Source: Cyclobacteriaceae bacterium (GTDB lineage: Bacteria; Bacteroidota; Bacteroidia; Cytophagales; Cyclobacteriaceae). Taken from it: DNA of 16,257 bases. How positions within the stretch are numbered: the stretch's first letter is position 1; every line of letters starts with the position of its first letter. Positions 1-6,853 of the stretch are shown here, in pieces. The stretch is taken from contig VFKK01000330.1 of the NCBI GenBank assembly GCA_009885605.1, forward strand, positions 1-16,257, given 5' to 3'. Position numbers and translations under genes: made by a program. The notes beneath the pieces were generated by a model. The model did not search any database and had not been told where the DNA came from. It was given only the letters and a program-made list of their open reading frames with translations.

Positions 1-247
1 GCAACTGTGGTCAGTCGACCGTAGTCTGTGGACGATTATCCGCCATTTTCTCACCTCATTTTCACCTTACTGGCAGAATTGCGGATAATCATATTCATTT
101 AATATTCAATGAATTAAATCTCTTAGATGTTGATCAACTTTTAAAGTTTATCAGCCTTCAATTTTCAGGGACATTATTTTTTGGAATAAGTATTCTTAGA
201 AACCTGATTAAATTGGCATCTTATTATTTAAAACAGATCTTCCTCAA
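1..247. other. Intergenic region without a gene, with short repeats
   Basis: No reading frame on either strand is open through this stretch, and I see no RNA gene. It contains an imperfect 8-bp direct repeat, CTGTGGTC (5-12) and CTGTGGAC (26-33), flanking a GTCGAC palindrome. It also has a perfect inverted repeat (34-43 with 81-90) and two adjacent copies of a CATTTTC..ACCT word (44-56 and 57-67). From about 90 onward it is AT-rich and should contain the promoter and leader of the membrane protein gene starting at 248. I could not pick a convincing -7 box. The left edge is cut by the window, so the repeats may continue upstream. Confidence 0.6.
34..90. repeat. Perfect 10-bp inverted repeat, 37-base spacer
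   Basis: GATTATCCGC at 34-43 is the exact reverse complement of GCGGATAATC at 81-90. The pairing does not extend past either arm. The 37-base interior contains the tandem CATTTTC..ACCT words. It could fold as a hairpin in RNA, bind a dimeric protein, or be the remains of a dispersed intergenic repeat. The sequence alone does not decide between these. Confidence 0.5.
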
Positions 248-1522
248 ATGGAAATTTTAATCATTATCGCCTTGGTTTTGCTCAATGGTGTTTTTGCAAT
301 GTCAGAGCTTGCATTGGTATCATCCAGAAAATTCAAACTTGAAACAGCCAGCAAACTAGATAAACCAGGAGCAAAGAAAGCATTGGAATTGTCTGAGAAC
401 CCTACCCGGTTTCTTTCCACGGTTCAAATCGGAATTACTTTAATCGGAATTTTATTAGGGGTCTATAGTGGAGAAAACCTTACGAATGATGTAGAAAATT
501 TCCTACTTCAATTTGATCTGATTGCTCCGTATGCCAAAACCCTTGCAACCGGAATCATTGTAATTTTCATTACTTATCTCTCAATCGTTTTGGGAGAGTT
601 GTTTCCGAAAAGACTCGGAATGACTTTTCCTGAGCCAATAGCAATAGCATTGGCAAGGCCGATGAATATTTTGTCCAAGATAACAGCACCCTTCGTGTGG
701 TTGCTTACCTCATCAAATGACTTCCTTTTGTTGGTATTCGGAATTAAGAAACCAATGGATTCCCGTGTTTCTGAAGAAGAAATTAAAGCATTGATAAAGG
801 AAAGTGCCGAAGGAGGAGAGATTCAGAATATTGAACAGGATATTGTGGAGAGAGTTTTTGAACTGGGAGATCGAAGGATCAACACCCTTCTGACCCATAG
901 GACAGAATTGGTCTTTTTTAATATTACCGATTCATGGGAAACGATCAGTGCAAAAATCAATCAGGAAAAGCACTCCGCTTATCCAGTGTGTAAAAACAAT
1001 AATCTGGATGATGTCATAGGTTTGGTTCTTCTCAAAGACCTTTTTTCTCCTCAATTGCAGTCCGGATTTAAACTGACAGATTACCTAAAAAAACCTCTTT
1101 TTATAAATGAGACGTCCTTTGCATATCCGGTTTTGGAGATTTTCAAAAAAGAAAAATTACACTACGGCATTGTGATAGATGAATATGGGTCCACTATGGG
1201 GATTGTGACCATGGATGATGTAGTGGACGCCTTAGTTGGAGAATCAACCGAGTTTGATCAGGATGAATATCAGATTATTCCTCGGGATGAATCTAGTTGG
1301 CTGGTGGATGGACAGTATTCTTTGATTGATTTTGTAAAATATTTTGATCTCAATCTGAAAAGTAAAAATTCCCCATTCACGACGGTGGCGGGATTAATCA
1401 TACATAAGAGCAGCAAGGTTCCCTCGGTAGGAGAAAAAATTAAACTGGAAGGATATGAACTTGAGGTGATCGATAAAGACGGGCAGAGAATCGATAAAAT
1501 AATGGTAACGAAATTGAAATAA
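248..1522 (+). CDS. CNNM/CBS-domain membrane protein (CorC/HlyC, 'hemolysin' family)
   Basis: A 424-residue integral membrane protein of the family often annotated as hemolysin, TlyC or CorC/HlyC. The N-terminal DUF21/CNNM transmembrane domain covers about residues 1-195, with hydrophobic helices near 1-20, 57-75, 95-115 and 135-160 and the family signature GELFPKR near 117-123. A tandem CBS pair follows (about 215-335; the second CBS contains GIVIDEYGSTMGIVT). A C-terminal CorC_HlyC domain (about 345-424) completes the order usual for full-length members. In this family, characterised members act in Mg2+/Co2+ efflux, Na+/Mg2+ exchange or polyamine export, and the CBS pair binds adenine nucleotides. 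Hemolysis is not established for most members, so that name should not be taken literally. The ATG at 248 is chosen because the first membrane helix begins immediately after it. The gene is convergent with rluF, 28 bases away. The family is certain; the transported substrate is unknown. Confidence 0.9.
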   Translation: MEILIIIALVLLNGVFAMSELALVSSRKFKLETASKLDKPGAKKALELSENPTRFLSTVQIGITLIGILLGVYSGENLTNDVENFLLQFDLIAPYAKTLATGIIVIFITYLSIVLGELFPKRLGMTFPEPIAIALARPMNILSKITAPFVWLLTSSNDFLLLVFGIKKPMDSRVSEEEIKALIKESAEGGEIQNIEQDIVERVFELGDRRINTLLTHRTELVFFNITDSWETISAKINQEKHSAYPVCKNNNLDDVIGLVLLKDLFSPQLQSGFKLTDYLKKPLFINETSFAYPVLEIFKKEKLHYGIVIDEYGSTMGIVTMDDVVDALVGESTEFDQDEYQIIPRDESSWLVDGQYSLIDFVKYFDLNLKSKNSPFTTVAGLIIHKSSKVPSVGEKIKLEGYELEVIDKDGQRIDKIMVTKLK

Positions 1523-1550
1523 GAGATTCTTGATCTGATAAAGGCTTTTT

Positions 1551-2291
1551 TCAATTATCGCCGTCGAAGGTCTTGGAGCTGTCAGCTACCAATTCCTGCA
1601 GTTCTTTCAACTCTTTCTCCGTCAAATCCCTCCATCTCCCAACCGGGACATCCAAGTGGATATTCATGATTCGAATCCTTTTGAGTTGAGTAACGCTAAA
1701 ACCAAGATACTCGCACATTCTTCTGATTTGTCGATTCAGCCCTTGTTTGAGGATAATCCGGAACTTGAATTTACTAACCCTCTCTACTTTGCAAGGGTCG
1801 GTAACTGTATCCAAAATCGGAATCCCTTGCGACATCTTCTGGATGAAATGATCGTTGGCAGGTTTGTCCACCGTTACGATGTATTCCTTCTCATGATTGT
1901 TTTTGGATCGTAGGATTTTGTTGACGATGTCTCCCTCGCTCGTTAAAAAAATCAGCCCTTCGCTGTCTTTGTCAAGTCTACCGATTGGAAAAATCCGCTG
2001 AGGATGCTTGATGTAATCAATGATATTATCCTTTTCACCTTTGGTATCGGTAGTGGAAACTATTCCGACAGGTTTATGGAAAGCGATGTAAGTATGCTTT
2101 TCAATGGGTTTTCCAACCAGTTTCCCATCTACTCTGACTTCATCTTCCGAACCGACTTTGGTGCCCAATTCCGGAATCTTACCATTTAAGGTAATTCTTC
2201 CCTGCTCCAATAACTGATCTGCTGCTCTTCTGGAACAGAATCCAACCTCACTCAGGTATTTGTTGATCCGTATCGATTGTTCTTGGTCCAT
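1551..2291 (-). CDS. rluF: 23S rRNA pseudouridine synthase, RluF type
   Basis: A 246-residue RsuA/RluB/E/F-family enzyme that isomerises uridine to pseudouridine in 23S rRNA; E. coli RluF modifies U2604. An S4 RNA-binding domain occupies about residues 6-55 (RINKYLSEVGFCSRRAADQ). The catalytic domain follows, with FHKPVGIVSTT (71-81) and the active-site motif GRLDKDSEGL at 104-113. The catalytic aspartate falls at residue 107, the same number as in E. coli RluF. A conserved GLNRQIRRMCE motif lies near 190-200. Similarity to RluF rather than RluB/RluE is clear along the whole length, including FPIGRLDKDS and KEYIVTVDKP. A TTG lies directly before the ATG; I use the ATG at 2291 because TTG starts are rarer and the S4 domain begins right after. 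It is downstream of the M23 gene on the same strand with a 69-base gap, so cotranscription or its own promoter is possible. Confidence 0.93.
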   Translation of the reverse strand: MDQEQSIRINKYLSEVGFCSRRAADQLLEQGRITLNGKIPELGTKVGSEDEVRVDGKLVGKPIEKHTYIAFHKPVGIVSTTDTKGEKDNIIDYIKHPQRIFPIGRLDKDSEGLIFLTSEGDIVNKILRSKNNHEKEYIVTVDKPANDHFIQKMSQGIPILDTVTDPCKVERVSKFKFRIILKQGLNRQIRRMCEYLGFSVTQLKRIRIMNIHLDVPVGRWRDLTEKELKELQELVADSSKTFDGDN

Positions 2292-2323
2292 CAATTGAGT
2301 AGAAAGAATCAGTGGCTTGACGC

Positions 2324-2355
2324 CAAAGGATCAATTAATCGTAATTATCAGCAAA
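2324..2355 (-). promoter_or_regulatory. Possible Bacteroidota-type promoter for rluF
   Basis: Read on the minus strand, a TTTG (2352-2355) is followed after 20 bases by ATCCTTTG (2324-2331). The Bacteroidota primary-sigma consensus is TTTG at -33 and TAnnTTTG at -7, so the TTTG parts match and the TA does not. It lies about 33 bases before the rluF ATG, inside the gap after the M23 gene. This is only a suggestion, since such short words occur by chance. Confidence 0.25.
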
Positions 2356-2360
2356 TTGAA

Positions 2361-3665
2361 TTAATGACCGGGAGTTCCCCATTCATCTTCGAGTCTTTTT
2401 GCCAGCAGTATTTCAGGATTTTCCGTGAAAGAAATTCCGGCTAATAAACCCATTGCCTCAGATTTTTTTGATTCAAAAGCCATTCTATTGGTTGCTAAAA
2501 TAGGTTCAGAAGGGGGGATTTTTTCCTGAAGCCAATCTTCCTGTTTTCCATTCTTCCAGAATCTGAAACACAAGTGAGGTCCCGTAGCAAGACCTGTACT
2601 CCCTACATATCCAATTACCTGACCTTGTCTGATTCTTGAGCCGGCTTTAATTCCTTTTCCGATTTTGGACATATGAAGATATTGCGTGGTGTAGGTGCCG
2701 TTGTGTTTAACCTTCACATAATTTCCGTTGGCAGAAGTGTACTTGGCTTCTAAAACCGTTCCTTCTCCTACCGATCTGATTTCGGTACCTGAAGGCGCAG
2801 CATAGTCAGTTCCAAGATGAGCTTTGAATCGTTTTTGAACCGGGTGAAATCTTTTCAGATTATATCTCGAGCTGATCCGGGTGTATTTGAGAGGATCTCT
2901 GAGAAAAGCTTTTTTCAAGCTGTTGCCATCCTGATCAAAAAAATTGACTTCACCATTTTTGTCAAATGGGATTGCATGATAGGGAACTCCCATATGCTCA
3001 AAATAAGCAAGCTTGATATCGGATACGCTGATGACGTTTCCACCAATGATTTTCTCCTCGTAAACGACTTTGAATTTGTCTCCTTTCTGCAAGCGTTGAA
3101 AATCCACTGACCAACCGTACAAATCCGCAAACTGGTCAATCATATCAGGTGACACATCTTGCTTCACCATATCGACATAAAGAGAAGTCTCAATTATTCC
3201 ACCTACTTCACGGCTTCTGATTTCTGCTGGTTTCTCAGCCTTATAAATATTGAGAGAGTCCAGGTTGAAGACTACAAATTCTGCGGGATTGGGCTCGTAA
3301 ATAAAAAATTGAGCTTTCGTAGAATCTTCCGGAGTGAGAATGGTGAACTTCTGATTTATTGAAATTCCTCTGACATCGAAAACTGCTTTGGACCTTCTTG
3401 CCAACTCATCGATGATTTGATAAGGGACATTAAATGGTGCCAGAATGGATCCAAGCGTTTGGTTTTTGCTCACCGTGCCTTCCACTATATTGAGTCCGGT
3501 TACATTTATTCCATAAAGAAATACTTCTTTAGGAACCGTCTTTATGATTTCTTTTACAGGAATAGTTTCTGTTTTTGAAAAAAGCGGCAAGCTAAAATAC
3601 TGGAGGGAGGTTGCTACGCCTAGGGTGAGTACAAGCGCTGCAATACCAATCCAAATCTTTTTCAT
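2361..3665 (-). CDS. M23-family peptidoglycan metallopeptidase, membrane-anchored
   Basis: A 434-residue envelope protein. Residues 5-25 form one hydrophobic segment (uncleaved anchor or signal), followed by a long periplasmic region (about 30-270) with two stretches resembling the LysM/OapA-like N-terminal modules of MepM-type endopeptidases (around 55-110 and 160-225). The C-terminal LytM/M23 domain spans about 270-390. Visible zinc-site elements are HLGTD (H283, D287), QYLH (H331) and GPHLC (H364, C366). The usual final motif is HxH, so the second histidine, normally a zinc ligand, is cysteine here. M23 enzymes cut peptide cross-links in peptidoglycan during growth and division; substrate specificity cannot be read from the sequence. 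I believe HxC variants occur in related Bacteroidota proteins, so it may still bind zinc, but activity should not be assumed. About 40 residues follow the domain with no recognised motif. The start ATG at 3665 is supported by the adjoining KK-hydrophobic signal pattern. Confidence 0.9.
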   Translation of the reverse strand: MKKIWIGIAALVLTLGVATSLQYFSLPLFSKTETIPVKEIIKTVPKEVFLYGINVTGLNIVEGTVSKNQTLGSILAPFNVPYQIIDELARRSKAVFDVRGISINQKFTILTPEDSTKAQFFIYEPNPAEFVVFNLDSLNIYKAEKPAEIRSREVGGIIETSLYVDMVKQDVSPDMIDQFADLYGWSVDFQRLQKGDKFKVVYEEKIIGGNVISVSDIKLAYFEHMGVPYHAIPFDKNGEVNFFDQDGNSLKKAFLRDPLKYTRISSRYNLKRFHPVQKRFKAHLGTDYAAPSGTEIRSVGEGTVLEAKYTSANGNYVKVKHNGTYTTQYLHMSKIGKGIKAGSRIRQGQVIGYVGSTGLATGPHLCFRFWKNGKQEDWLQEKIPPSEPILATNRMAFESKKSEAMGLLAGISFTENPEILLAKRLEDEWGTPGH

Positions 3666-3701
3666 TACTATCTAATCTATATGGGGAAATAGAATTTGGG
3701 T

Positions 3702-3739
3702 TCAAAAAACGGAAAACGGGCGGTTTTTCCAAGTTTTGA
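3702..3739. repeat. Two-part inverted repeat (hairpin) upstream of the M23 gene
   Basis: TCAAAA (3702-3707) pairs with TTTTGA (3734-3739). After a symmetrical 3-base internal loop, GGAAAA (3711-3716) pairs with TTTTCC (3725-3730), closing an 8-base GC-rich loop. The structure lies 37-74 bases upstream of the M23 start codon. It could be part of the mRNA leader or a protein-binding dyad. It has no T tract, so it is unlikely to be an intrinsic terminator. Confidence 0.45.
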
Positions 3740-3935
3740 GGAAGAAACCTTCCGACGCTCGTTTACCAACTATGATGCCAACGAAGAAAACTTATGATTT
3801 ATTATTCAATTATTAATTTTAATCCATTCGATCAAGGCCCTGCAATATTACACTCTTTTCAAAAAAACAGGCTGTTACTCTAACTTTCTTCAAAGAATTA
3901 ATCAAAATGGAAGCTATTCATTCAATCATTCGTGC

Positions 3936-3962
3936 TTGGTGATTTTCATTTCTTTATCTTTA
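3936..3962 (+). promoter_or_regulatory. Possible aspS promoter (Bacteroidota type)
   Basis: TATCTTTA at 3955-3962 matches five of the six fixed positions of the -7 consensus TAnnTTTG. TTG at 3936-3938 lies 16 bases upstream, slightly closer than typical. Transcription would start about 15-20 bases before the aspS ATG at 3986, giving a short leader. The placement is reasonable but the match is imperfect. Confidence 0.35.
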
Positions 3963-3985
3963 CCCTCCCAAAATAGAATTAAATC

Positions 3986-5740
3986 ATGCTGAGAACGCAC
4001 ACGTGCGGCGAACTGCGCCTACATCATCAAAATCAGGAAGTAACTCTTGCAGGCTGGGTACAGCGGGTAAGAAATAAAGGTGGATTGATCTGGGTAGATC
4101 TTAGAGATCGATATGGATTGACTCAGTTGATTTTTGAGGAAGGCTCGTCAGATAAGTCTCTTTTGGAAAAGGCAAGTCAGTTGGGTCGTGAATTCGTCGT
4201 TCAGGCTACCGGAGCTGTCATCGAGCGTACCTCTAAAAATGATAAGCTCCCAACAGGTGAAATTGAGATAAAAGTGAAAACCCTTGAAGTTCTCAATTCA
4301 GCCAAAGTTCCGCCTTTCATTATTGAAGACGAAACAGACGGAGGTGATGAGCTCCGCATGAAATACCGATATCTTGATTTACGAAGAAATGTAGTCCGTG
4401 AAAAACTGCAGCTTCGTCATAAAATGATGCAGGAGACTCGAAAATACATGGATGCTCAGGCATTTATAGAGGTGGAAACGCCGGTACTTATTAAGTCAAC
4501 TCCTGAAGGAGCTCGTGATTTCGTAGTGCCAAGCCGTGTGAATCCGGGAGAATTTTATGCCTTGCCCCAGTCGCCTCAAACCTTTAAGCAATTGCTGATG
4601 GTAAGTGGGTTTGACAGATATTTTCAGATTGTGAAATGCTTCCGTGACGAAGATCTCAGGGCAGATCGACAGCCTGAGTTTACTCAGATTGACTGCGAAA
4701 TGGCCTTCGTTACTCAGGAAGATATTTTAAATACCTTCGAAGGCTTGACAAGGCACCTTTTCAGAGAAGTAAAAGGTGTAGAACTGGAAGAAGTGAAGCG
4801 CATGACGTATGTGGACTCCATGAAGTATTATGGAAATGATAAACCGGATCTTCGCTTTGATATGAAGTTTGTCGAGCTGAACGAATTGGTTCAGGGAAAA
4901 GGATTCTCCATTTTTGATCAGGCGGAACTGGTAGTTGGAATCTGTGCAAAAGGTGGTTCTGAATTTACCCGTAAGCAACTTGACGAGCTGACAGATTGGG
5001 TGAAGCGTCCTCAAATCGGAGCAAAAGGCTTGGTCTATTTGAAATACAATACTGACGGATCCTTAAAGTCGACAGTTGATAAATTCTATTCCTCCGAGGA
5101 CCTTCAAGCTTGGGCAAATGCTTTCGAAGCAAAGCCGGGAGATTTGATTTTGGTATTGAGCGGAGATGCGAAGTCAGTAAGAAAACAGATGTCGGAATTG
5201 AGACTTAAAATGGGAGAAGACCTTGGCCTGAGAGACAGGACAGTTTTCAAACCACTTTGGGTTGTTGATTTTCCACTTTTGGAATGGGACGAGGAGACAA
5301 AGAGATTTCATGCAATGCACCATCCATTCACCTCTCCAAAACGTGAGGACATTCCCTTGTTGGAAACCGACCCTTCAGAAGTTCGCGCAAATGCCTATGA
5401 TCTGGTTATTAATGGAGTAGAAATTGGGGGAGGTTCAATCCGAATCCATGATCGGCCAACCCAGCAATTGATGTTTACCCATCTCGGATTCTCAGACGCG
5501 GAGGCACAAAAGCAGTTTGGCTTCTTAATGGAAGCATTTGAATATGGAGCTCCACCGCACGGAGGAATTGCGTTTGGATTTGATCGACTTTGTGCGATTT
5601 TCGGAGGTTCAGATTCAATCCGGGATTACATAGCTTTCCCTAAAAACAATTCAGGAAGGGACGTAATGATAGACACTCCAAGCACTATCGCCGATGATCA
5701 GCTTAAGGAATTATCTATCAGGGTTAGTTTAAAGAAATAA
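3986..5740 (+). CDS. aspS: Aspartate--tRNA ligase, bacterial type
   Basis: A 584-residue class II aminoacyl-tRNA synthetase that charges tRNA-Asp with aspartate in the cytoplasm. The order is bacterial: an N-terminal OB-fold anticodon-binding domain (about 1-105, with GWVQRVRNKGG and VDLRDR), the catalytic core, a GAD insertion domain (about 280-415), and the remainder of the core. Class II motif 2 is seen as FRDEDLRADRQPEF starting at F219, with the ATP-contacting arginine R220. Motif 3 is GGIAFGFDRL at 526-535. Full length is close to the E. coli enzyme (590). In the OB fold the residue corresponding to the His of non-discriminating AspRS (H31 in Pseudomonas aeruginosa) appears to be K31, which weakly favours a discriminating, tRNA-Asp-only enzyme; this is inference. 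The ATG at 3986 aligns with the family start. The gene is monocistronic, with a terminator three bases after the stop codon. Confidence 0.98.
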   Translation: MLRTHTCGELRLHHQNQEVTLAGWVQRVRNKGGLIWVDLRDRYGLTQLIFEEGSSDKSLLEKASQLGREFVVQATGAVIERTSKNDKLPTGEIEIKVKTLEVLNSAKVPPFIIEDETDGGDELRMKYRYLDLRRNVVREKLQLRHKMMQETRKYMDAQAFIEVETPVLIKSTPEGARDFVVPSRVNPGEFYALPQSPQTFKQLLMVSGFDRYFQIVKCFRDEDLRADRQPEFTQIDCEMAFVTQEDILNTFEGLTRHLFREVKGVELEEVKRMTYVDSMKYYGNDKPDLRFDMKFVELNELVQGKGFSIFDQAELVVGICAKGGSEFTRKQLDELTDWVKRPQIGAKGLVYLKYNTDGSLKSTVDKFYSSEDLQAWANAFEAKPGDLILVLSGDAKSVRKQMSELRLKMGEDLGLRDRTVFKPLWVVDFPLLEWDEETKRFHAMHHPFTSPKREDIPLLETDPSEVRANAYDLVINGVEIGGGSIRIHDRPTQQLMFTHLGFSDAEAQKQFGFLMEAFEYGAPPHGGIAFGFDRLCAIFGGSDSIRDYIAFPKNNSGRDVMIDTPSTIADDQLKELSIRVSLKK

Positions 5741-5742
5741 GG

Positions 5743-5764
5743 AAAGGGGCTTCGGCCCCTTTTT
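5743..5764 (+). terminator. Intrinsic terminator of aspS (UUCG tetraloop)
   Basis: AAAGGGGC (5743-5750) pairs with GCCCCTTT (5755-5762) around a TTCG loop closed by C-G, the exceptionally stable cUUCGg tetraloop. A T run ends the element at about 5764. It begins three bases after the aspS stop. Read on the other strand the stem is the same, but it is followed by TTTCC rather than a good T tract, so it should act mainly on aspS. Confidence 0.92.
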
Positions 5765-5771
5765 CTTTCTA

Positions 5772-5810
5772 GACTAGGCATTAGAATAGTAGATTTTCCA
5801 ATGCTTAGTC
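5772..5810. repeat. Second inverted repeat between the convergent genes
   Basis: GACTAGGCATT (5772-5782) and AATGCTTAGTC (5800-5810) are 11-base arms complementary except at one position, which is a G-U pair in plus-strand RNA and an A-C mismatch in minus-strand RNA. The spacer is 17 bases. It lies 10 bases after the aspS terminator and 5 bases from the stop codon of the YhhN-family gene. It has no T tract in either direction. It may be a 3'-end stabilising hairpin or a relic of a dispersed repeat. Confidence 0.5.
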
Positions 5811-5815
5811 CGGGA

Positions 5816-6505
5816 TTACAGTGGTTGGATGATATGAGAACGTATTCCCATGACGATCAGCAATTGGCCGATGGCATAAGTTCCCATAATCAAAATTCCG
5901 GCTTCGGGAAAACTTTCATAAAATCTGCTGATTGCAATTACTCCATCTGAAATGAAAAACAGGCAGGCACCAATGAAGACTTGCCAAAATGAGGAGGGAT
6001 TACATTTTCCAAATCGGTCCCGTGCAGTACTGAGCATGCTTACAATGACCAAGATGTATAAAATGACAGGAATTTTTAAAACTCCCAGATTTGGATTGAC
6101 CAGATAAAAGATAATTGCAGCGGAAATATAAATGGGAAGATTGAAGAGAAAGAGCTTAATGAAATTGATATTCCCGAGTTTTTCAGGAGCTTTTTGAGCG
6201 ACTTTGAAGCCGATGATGTAACAAACATGTGCCAAAAGGAATGATCCAAGCCCGTATGCAAATAAATCCGGCCACATCAGGAGGATATCTCCTATCCATG
6301 AGAAGATCAATGCCCCGAGAACAGCTTTTGCTAGCAAGGTAGTAGAGATTGGCTTGGTGATCTGATAGAAATATAAGGTCAAACCCAACAAAATCACGGG
6401 TTTAGAAAAAAATCTCCAATCATTTTTTCCCTCCAAAATAAAAGTAATATCTGCCAGTGTTGCCACTAAAAACAGATAAAGCCAAAGCAAATTTTTATTT
6501 CTCAA
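5816..6505 (-). CDS. YhhN/TMEM86-family protein (lysoplasmalogenase-like)
   Basis: A polytopic membrane protein with about eight hydrophobic helices. Family landmarks, numbered from my chosen start, are GD (72-73), the F..G..FLLAH..Y block with H93, and ISDGVIAISRF with D187 and R194. Characterised animal TMEM86 proteins hydrolyse the vinyl-ether bond of lysoplasmalogens; bacterial homologues are annotated by similarity. The open frame has no ATG before the first helix. The only start codons are TTG at 6595 (259 residues) and TTG at 6505 (229 residues). I prefer 6505 because 229 residues fits the family and the first helix begins right after it; the extra 30 residues upstream show no family similarity I can see. 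It is convergent with aspS and divergent from the TonB receptor. Plasmalogens are mainly known from anaerobes among bacteria, so its real substrate in this organism is uncertain. Confidence 0.82.
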   Translation of the reverse strand: MRNKNLLWLYLFLVATLADITFILEGKNDWRFFSKPVILLGLTLYFYQITKPISTTLLAKAVLGALIFSWIGDILLMWPDLFAYGLGSFLLAHVCYIIGFKVAQKAPEKLGNINFIKLFLFNLPIYISAAIIFYLVNPNLGVLKIPVILYILVIVSMLSTARDRFGKCNPSSFWQVFIGACLFFISDGVIAISRFYESFPEAGILIMGTYAIGQLLIVMGIRSHIIQPL

Positions 6506-6690
6506 TGCGTAGAATATTTGGATTTTGATTATAAATATAGATGTATTGACTGTAAATGGTCTTTGATTCCAATGGAGATTTTGAGATTTAGCCAATTAAC
6601 AATCTGGTAAGGCAACTGGTTATAACATTGTTTTTATTCTGAAAACATCAAAATAACTAGATAGCCCGCTTATAATCCACTGTTTTTCAT

Positions 6691-6765
6691 GCCTTAGTGA
6701 AAATTTTATTTGCTTCACAATGTTAACAAATTGTTAAAAAAAGTGAAATTTGCCTTAGAAAATTT
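6691..6765. repeat. Nested direct and inverted repeats upstream of the TonB receptor
   Basis: GCCTTAG followed by AAAATTT occurs twice in the same orientation: 6691-6706 (with a TG insert) and 6752-6765. Between them is the interrupted palindrome TTAACAA-A-TTGTTAA (6723-6737). TTCAC (6714-6718) and GTGAA (6743-6747) are placed almost symmetrically around the same centre. The cluster ends 35 bases before the -7 box at 6801. The arrangement resembles an operator region, although AT-rich DNA makes short palindromes fairly easy to find. Confidence 0.45.
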
Positions 6766-6800
6766 AACTCTGAATTCCCATACTTCCTTTTGCCCAAGAT

Positions 6801-6808
6801 TACCTTTG
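6801..6808 (+). promoter_or_regulatory. -7 promoter box of the TonB receptor gene
   Basis: TACCTTTG matches all six fixed bases of the Bacteroidota -7 consensus TAnnTTTG. It lies 45 bases before the ATG at 6854, giving an expected leader of about 35-40 bases. No clear TTTG -33 element is found at the usual spacing; the TTTG at 6789-6792 is too close. Activation by a regulator bound at the upstream repeats is conceivable. Confidence 0.5.
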
Positions 6809-6853
6809 TGAAGAATTCTATCAAAAACCAACTTCAATATTAAACAAAAAACT

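Larger units (their letters stand above)
3666..3985. other. Divergent intergenic region between M23 peptidase and aspS
   Basis: This 320-base spacer holds the 5' regions of two divergent genes and no gene of its own. The longest open stretch, beginning with two ATGs near 3772, runs only about 14 codons. It contains a two-part hairpin at 3702-3739 and a possible aspS promoter at 3936-3962. I see no T-box, riboswitch or tRNA-like fold. The middle (about 3780-3930) is AT-rich and otherwise featureless. Confidence 0.6.

Noticed and set aside
1..247. Partial upstream coding region or RNA gene at the left edge
   Set aside because: All frames contain early stops and no tRNA-like or rRNA-like segment is recognisable.
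1656..2189. Two plus-strand open frames of 85 and 61 codons within rluF
   Set aside because: They lie antisense to a clearly conserved pseudouridine synthase and show no domain, signal or composition of their own.
3770..3815. Leader peptide upstream of aspS
   Set aside because: The roughly 14-codon frame lacks a run of Asp codons or an attenuator-like terminator, and lies far from the aspS start.
4727..5014. Minus-strand open frames within aspS
   Set aside because: They are antisense to the conserved GAD and core domains of aspS and have no recognisable protein features.
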